64,000 nucleotides of DNA from Dugong dugon (lineage: Eukaryota > Chordata > Mammalia > Sirenia > Dugongidae): NCBI GenBank assembly GCA_030035585.1, contig CM057476.1:16848501-16912500 (forward strand). Direction: 5' to 3'. Below, one piece after another: positions 58,429-64,000 of this stretch (positions within the stretch are counted from its first letter, which is position 1; each line of letters begins with the position of its first letter). A program made the position numbers and the translations under genes. The notes under the pieces were generated by a model that saw only the letters and a list, made by a program, of their open reading frames with translations, ran no database searches and was not told where the DNA came from.

Positions 58429-58444
58429 GAACATGAATAATTGA
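58429..58444 (+). CDS. TMEM233: Candidate TMEM233 exon 3 (last residues and stop)
   Basis: Directly after the strong acceptor at 58411-58428, the first base completes the CA-G codon left open by exon 2. The frame then reads N-M-N-N and TGA (58442-58444), giving a 112-residue protein. Phase and acceptor quality support it. Against it, human TMEM233 is about 109 residues and I recall a different extreme C-terminus, so the true last exon may lie elsewhere or beyond the window. The 3'UTR would follow; AATAAA hexamers near 58820-58832 are possible but unproven poly(A) signals. Confidence 0.4.
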
Positions 58445-59099
58445 TTTGTCTTAAGTTAAACACACATACGATGTGAACCCACTGAACTTACACCTCTGAG
58501 TGGCTTTGTGAATATCTAAACAACCAGGCAAACATACCAGGTTTTGAAAATGCTTGTTCGCCATTCTTGACAGTAAGAGCCTACATATTCCAAAGTTTCC
58601 TTAAAGGAAGGATTTGACATCTAAAGAGGGTTAAAGGTTGACAACTGTCTCCCATTAGCAGGCACAGAGTTAGCAGACATTAACTCACTCTGTACTGGCA
58701 AAGCTTGTCTCTTGAAAACAAGTAGAAATGGTCCTTTCCTGGCCTCGAAATATCCTTCAATTGTATGAGGATTGGCATATATATCAAGGTGGGAGATAAG
58801 CAAGAAGTTGCCTTTTTGCAAAAATAAAAATAAAAAAAAGCAAATCTGTCCTCTTCCCTGTATTACTGGCTGGGGTAAGGCTCCCTGGGATTGTTTTGTA
58901 AAGATGTGTCTTCAGAGAGTTTTAGTGACTCCATGATGAAAAATGGGGATATATTACCCATTTCTAGAAAGTAAGAAGAGTTCTTCTTTGTTGGGTCAGG
59001 TAGCTGAAGTAAAGATAATTCAGACCTAAGTCACCAGCCAGCAATGGAAAGATTTTTCCTTTAAAAAGGATATAAGCTGGTGGGAAACTGATTTAAAAA
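58445..59099. other. Possible TMEM233 3'UTR / flank
   Basis: No repeat recognised up to the A-run at about 59096. It may be 3'UTR if the exon 3 call holds; otherwise intron. Confidence 0.3.
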
Positions 59100-59675
59100 A
59101 AAAAAAAAAATCAGAATAACACGTGAAAAAATGTTCAACCTCACTGGTAACCAGGGAAACACAAACTAAAGCAACAAGGAAATATTTTCTTTGTTACCAG
59201 CTTAAAATAATTACAAGATGGGTAATATCACGCAAGGTTGGCAAGAGTATGAAGAATGGGATATTACATTGCTGATGGAAGAGTAAATTGAAAAGTCTTT
59301 TGGGAAGTCAATCTGGAAGTATTTATTAAGCCTTAAAATCCACGTAGGAAAAAAAAAGGAAAGAAAAAAAATCCATGTAGGAGCCCTGGTGGCACAATGG
59401 TTAAGCGCTCAGCTGCTACCTGAAAGGTCGGCAGTTCAAACCCACCAGTGGCTCCACAGGTGAAAAGACCTGGCAATCTGCTCCTGTACAAATTATAGCC
59501 TAGCCGAGTGGGGCAGTTCTACCCTGTCCTATAAGATTGCTATGAGTCAGAATCAACTCGAGGCAGATAACAAAAAAACCCATGTATCCACCCACCTAGC
59601 AATTCAACTTCTTAGCATCCACCCTGGATACAGGTGCACAAAAAGGCATGTAAGACAGTTCTCCTGCCCTAGCAT
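59100..59675 (+). repeat. L1 fragment split by a SINE
   Basis: gttcaacctcactggtaacc, ttacattgctgatggaagag and, after the SINE, cacctagcaattcaacttct. AfroSINE 59381-59577 (ggagccctggtggcacaatg) lies between CCATGTA duplicates. Confidence 0.78.
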
Positions 59676-59845
59676 ATTTGAATCACCTGGGGAGCTTAGA
59701 AACAACAACAACAACGCTCAGAGCCTGCTGTTGACCAATTAAATTAGAATCTCCAGCAACAGAGCAGGGCGTTGGTATGATTCAGAGCTCTTCAGAGGAT
59801 TCTAACGTGCAGCCAGGGTGGTGAACCTCGGATGTGGAATGATAT
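59676..59845 (+). repeat. MER5A-type MITE
   Basis: tttgaatcacctggggagct, ccaattaaattagaatctcc, aacgtgcagccagggtggtg; carries a short CAA run. Confidence 0.7.
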
Positions 59846-59931
59846 CCACTGCAGCTGTTTGAAATAGGGGAACTCAAAATCTAAATGTCCATCGTAGGAG
59901 AACAGTTAAATAAATTCAAAAAACCACATCA

Positions 59932-60084
59932 AACCTGATGCCGTCGAATCCATTCCAACTCACAGCAACTTTATAGGACAGGGTAGAACCGCCCTATAGG
60001 GTTTCCAAGGTGCAGCTGGTGGATTTGAACTGCCGACCTTTTGGTTAGTAGCTGACCTCTTAACCACTGCACCACCAGGGCTCT
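59932..60084 (-). repeat. AfroSINE
   Basis: aacctgatgccgtcgaatcc at the left, ccaccagggctc at the right. Confidence 0.9.
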
Positions 60085-60139
60085 GTTAAGTAAGTACTAG
60101 TAGTTTATCCATAGGATAGGTACTACGCTGCAGTTTAAA

Positions 60140-60760
60140 CATGGAAATGCCTTCCTTACTATGGCTTTACAAGGCCCTGCATGACGTGGTTGCTGCGTCT
60201 CCTTCCTCATCTCCCAGCACTCACCTCCACACTCATTCCAGGCTCTCTGAGCAACACAAGAATGCTGCTGCCTCAGGGCCTTTGCACTTGCTGTTAACCT
60301 CTACCTAGAACTCTATTCCTGATGTTGACATGGCTTACTCCCGTCTCTCCTTCAGGTGCTTACTCATGTAACACCTTAGCAGAGAAACTATCCCTAACCA
60401 ACTTCTCTCAAATAGCACTCACAGCCCCACTCTCCCTCTTTCCATCCCCTTACCCAGCTTTACTTTTCTTCTTAGCACTCAGCAGTCCCTGACAAATTGT
60501 ATATGTTTATGGTCTGTTTCCTCCTACAAAAAAACAAACTCGTTGCCGTTGAGTCGATTCCAACTCATAGCAACCCTATAGCACAGAGAAGAACTGCCCC
60601 ATACGGTTTCCAAGGAGCGGCTGGTGGATTCGAACTGTGAGATTTTGGTTAGCAGCTGAGCTCTTAACCACTATACAACAGTTTCCTCCTACTGTGCAGA
60701 AAAACTCCAGGAACACTTTCATTTCTTTCACTGCTCACAATAGTGGAATGTAGTACTTAA
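60140..60760 (+). repeat. L2 LINE 3' region with a nested SINE
   Basis: L2 60140-60527 (aaggccctgcatgacgtgg; cctcagggcctttgcacttg) then, after the SINE, gtgcagaaaaactccagg. The SINE is bounded by a perfect 12-bp duplication. Confidence 0.82.
60528..60680 (-). repeat. AfroSINE with exact TSD
   Basis: GTTTCCTCCTAC at 60516-60527 and again at 60681-60692. Reverse copy whose 3' end faces the left TSD through an A-run, that is, a T-run on its own sense strand. Confidence 0.93.
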
Positions 60761-60769
60761 TGTTTCTAC

Positions 60770-61180
60770 TTAGAAGCTATACTACTGGAGCTTAAATCTA
60801 GGTTCTACCTCTAAGTGGAGTCCCTGGATGGTGCAAACGGTTAATGTTCTTGGCTGCTTACTGAAAGGTTGGCAGTTCAAGTCCAATGAAAGGTGCCTCA
60901 TAAAAAAGGCCTGGCAATCTGCTTCCATTAAATCAGTCTTTGAAAGCCCTATAGAGCTTAGTTCTACTCTGACACACGTGGAGTCACCACAAGTCGGCAT
61001 TTTGGCTACTGGTTTTAACTCTCCACAGCTGTGCCCTTGGTCAAGTCTTTTAACCAACCTGTGCCTCAGTTTTCTCATCTATAAAATGGGGATAATAACA
61101 GTATCTACCTCACAGAGTTGTTGTGAGGATTAAATTTGAGTAAATATATGTAAAACACAGTGCCTAGCACATTGTACCTA
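60770..61180 (+). repeat. MIR SINE with a nested SINE
   Basis: MIR pieces 60770-60818 and 61019-61180 (tgcctcagttttctcatcta; gagttgttgtgaggattaaa). AfroSINE 60819-61018 (gtccctggatggtgcaaacg) lies between. Confidence 0.85.
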
Positions 61181-61249
61181 CTATGTAACTGTTGGGTATT
61201 ATTATTACCTACACCTGCAACAATGCCCAGCACATAAACATTTGCTGAA

Positions 61250-61535
61250 TAAGTTTAAAAAATTGCAGAATATATACAGCATGGTCCCGTGTATATTAAA
61301 TCCCCACCCCAACACACACAAGGTTATATAATTTGTACGTGCATATTTATATATGGAAATGCAAAGAAAAATGCCTGAAGGATGCACACCAATCTGCTAA
61401 CAGTATTACTAACTCTTGAGGATAAGATTCAGAAGTGCTCAAGAAGCATTTTCGCTGCATCTTTGTCGTGTGATTATTATTATTTTGCATGTGCCCCATG
61501 TAAACTAAAATGTATTTTCCAAATAAATTTTTCAA
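61250..61535 (+). repeat. Old L1 3' fragment
   Basis: cagaatatatacagcatggt and tactaactcttgaggataag are L1ME-type 3' signatures; decayed. Confidence 0.5.
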
Positions 61536-61624
61536 AATGGAATCAGTGCTTTGAGGCAGCAGCATGTAGTCCTGCTGGTCCGTGTTCAGTACTCGTTAAT
61601 CAGAGTAAAAACCAACTAACCCAC

Positions 61625-61685
61625 CAACCAACCCCGTTGCCGTCGAGGTGGTTCCGACTCACGGCGACCCCATGCGTACTCACCA
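61625..61685 (-). repeat. Truncated RTE/SINE 3' end
   Basis: CCCGTTGCCGTCGAGGTGGT followed by ccgactcacggcgacccc; only the 3' ~55 bases, with intact CpGs that suggest a recent origin. Confidence 0.7.
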
Positions 61686-62110
61686 TTAAATAAGGAAGCA
61701 GTCTCGCACCATGGAGCCTCAGTCACGCTCTTTCTCACTCTGCACCACACAGGATGTGAGGAGCCAGCCATCGGCCGGGAGCGTGGAGGATGTACCTCAT
61801 CCGCACACACCTCAGGAGTTTGAGGAACGGACCCCTCACGACTTCAGACTGGGAAGTCTTTTCCTCCAGGACTCTCCAAAGGCAGGTCCCTGGCAACTGA
61901 ACTGAAAGTCCAAAATTTAGTAAAACCAAGCAGCACAGCCACATCAGCCAGAGTCATTGATTTGTGAACAAGAAAGTATCTCGTCTCAGTGTCTCAGTTT
62001 CTCGAAGGCCACGGCGTCCACGCCTCTTCTCCAGACCGGCGCCTCAGGGAGTCGGCGCTTTTAGATGAGGGGCAGACTTCCCGCTGGGGGGGGGGGGGGG
62101 GCGGAAGGAG
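61686..62110. other. CpG-rich stretch of unknown nature
   Basis: CpGs are frequent (catcggccgggagcgtgg; ggccacggcgtccacgcct; gaccggcgcc; gtcggcgc) and the stretch ends in a 16-G run (62086-62101). Small open frames on both strands have no recognised domain. It could be a minor promoter/CpG island or an unrecognised young insertion. Confidence 0.4.
62086..62101 (+). repeat. G16 homopolymer
   Basis: Sixteen uninterrupted G. Its length is prone to both sequencing error and polymerase slippage. Confidence 0.95.
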
Positions 62111-63224
62111 GTTCCTGGGACGAGCTGTGGGCTCAGGTGTTGACGATGTTGAGCACAAGCAATTGTTGCACGTTTACAGTTGTCTAAAATAGTTGGGTTC
62201 GTGGATTTTTTTTTTCTTTCATTTTCATATGCTGTAGCTTCACCCCAATCTTCAGGAACTCCTCCTCCTGTCAACACCCCAGAGTTCACCCATGGGTCAT
62301 CAGATGAACCCATGAACTTTTGTGTTGGTCCTCACTTTTCCTAATAGCACCTTGCTTGTATTCTGCATTGGTCAACTTGAGCACAACCTCATGCTTCACA
62401 CAAACAGACTCTAAGAATATATTTCGTGGTCAATTCTAGGCATACGTGCACCATCCCCATCCCATTTTGGAGAATAAACTGGCTGTTTATGGAATGTGCT
62501 TTTTTCAAACTTTTTTTTTTTTTCAAATTTCAAGAAAGATCTTTGGTTTTTCTGGATGCCACCTGGAAGTGCCACCCATTGTATTTCTTTTCTGTCAAAT
62601 GTAAACCCTTCCAGAGTGAATATACTGGCTTAATAACGCCATTATTCTGCCTGCCAGAACACACCAACCTTGTGTTTTCTAAAGTGTGAGATGCGTGTAC
62701 CACAGGTGGTACACAAGATAATTTTATGTCGTTCACACACACAACATTAAGTGATACTGAATCATAAAGAAAGTTTTCCCGTTTTCTAGTTTTTTTTTCA
62801 ATCCTGATTACAGCTAGGAGAAAGTCTCTGTTTAGTACTAGCAGGTCTTTAACACCTTTCTGATGTTATGGCTCTTTTCCCTTTTTAACAAAGAAAGAGC
62901 AGGCCTCAAGTTCAGAGCCTTCTGTCAAAATAAAATTTAATACCATTGCCTTGTTTTGACTGTATTTATTTTTATTTATGACCTTCCATTTATGGCTTTC
63001 TACTTAGAGATGTGTTCCTTTTCAAATAAATTTAAGAAAAGTGGACTTAAAGAAAAATACCAAGTGATTAACATAACAGGTAATGTGTTTATATGGCAAA
63101 AATCACTTGACAGAACTAATGTTAGAAACACCAGGATAACGGCACCAACTTTTTCAAGCAAAAAAGAAAGTAGCTTATTCTAGTTAAATGAACAAGAAGC
63201 TGAGCTGAACAAAACATCTGTTTT
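62111..63224. other. Flanking DNA, no gene recognised
   Basis: AT-rich unassigned sequence. About 62680-62740 (gtgtgagatgcgtgtaccac; ggtggtacacaagataa) may be a degraded DNA-transposon fragment. Confidence 0.4.
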
Positions 63225-63400
63225 CCAGTCCCTTTTCTCCCACTAACTAGCTATGCAAGCTGATTTTAGGCAAGTTTCTTTCTTAGCCTTTCTGTGCCTC
63301 AAATTTCTTCATCTGGAATATGGAGATAAGAACGCCTGCCTGCTTACCTCACAGCGTTGTTATGAGAATTGCCATAATAGATATGAATGCCCCTGGGGGG
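63225..63400 (+). repeat. MIR SINE
   Basis: ccactaactagctatgcaag, tttctgtgcctcaaatttct, acctcacagcgttgttatga. Confidence 0.85.
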
Positions 63401-64000
63401 AAATTCTAAGTTCTGAGCAAATTCAAAGCATTTTCTGAGTTTTATTATAAATCTCAGGCATTTGTTAAAGTACTGAAACCTAACAAAAAATAAAAATTGA
63501 TGGACACCGGATTCCACCAGTCATTTCACCAACATGTCTGTCCTCAGTCAGCACATGTCCCTGGAGGACATTTGAATCAGGGACATATATTCTCAGCACA
63601 CAGAGGTTCTAGAGTCAGCCCAACATATTGGATCCTGATTTCTGCTTCCCATATCGTGGTTTTTATTTGTGTGGCGGGGGATCCCTGGTCTTTTACCCAA
63701 ATCAAATGAGAATGAGGCAGAATAAAAATGGTTTTAAGAAAGCCTGTTTACCATGGTGTGTAAATTGTGCTTTTTGGGGGTTCCTCACCTTCCAGAGACT
63801 CCAAAAACCAAAATGTGCTAATCCATCCCTGCCCAAACCTGTAGGGAAAACAGTAGAGAGGACAGGGCATGGCTAGAAAGGCATCCATTCTGAACTAATT
63901 TATGGGCTAATCAAAAAGGTAAAAGCTTTTCTATTATGTATTAAAAACCGTTGGTCCCATTAAAGTCAGAATAAAATAAAGAAAATTCCCGTAACAAAGT
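63401..64000. other. Flanking DNA, no gene recognised
   Basis: Unassigned sequence to the end of the window; short open frames have no domain. Confidence 0.4.

Overview
This is mammalian nuclear DNA, almost certainly from an afrotherian and most likely an elephant or another paenungulate. The sequence shows dozens of tRNA-headed SINE copies whose 3' ends match the 3' end of a BovB-like RTE LINE, plus lineage-type L1 3' tails. These sit on a background of old mammalian repeats (MIR, L2, MER5A, MER20, MaLR LTRs). The AfroSINE/RTE pairing is known from Afrotheria; the species itself is inference.

The only gene I can support is TMEM233 on the + strand, a small CD225/dispanin (IFITM-like) membrane protein. 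Exon 1 (24304-24489) lies in a CpG-rich, GC-rich block and encodes residues 1-62. Exon 2 (51097-51233) encodes the rest of the CD225 core, and a candidate terminal exon (58429-58444) adds the last few residues and a stop. Intron 1 is 26,607 bp and intron 2, if the candidate is right, 7,195 bp. In human the gene lies between CCDC60 and PRKAB1; I see no exons of either neighbour here.

Layout: 1-24.2 kb is upstream intergenic DNA dominated by repeats. Its centrepiece (9334-15312) is a five-level nest: a SINE split by an RTE LINE, split by a MaLR LTR element, whose 3' LTR is split by a second RTE copy, itself split by an L1-type tail. Target-site duplications (TSDs) can be read directly for the RTE, MaLR, inner RTE and L1-type levels, so the relative order of events is clear. 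From 24.3-58.4 kb is the TMEM233 locus; its introns hold L1, L2, hAT and MIR copies with many SINEs nested in them, and a 160-bp inverted repeat of unknown origin at about 40.1/41.0 kb. From 58.4-64 kb lies 3' flank or 3'UTR with more repeats, a CpG-rich stretch at 61.6-62.1 kb and a 16-G run.

I found no previously undescribed multi-gene system. The best leads are the nested-insertion chronology, two forms (with and without a tRNA-Gly-like head) of one SINE family, recurrent composite L1 tails, the unexplained inverted repeats, and features at the TMEM233 start codon and exon 2 donor that could affect expression. Repeat names were assigned by eye without a repeat library, so family names below the major class are approximate.
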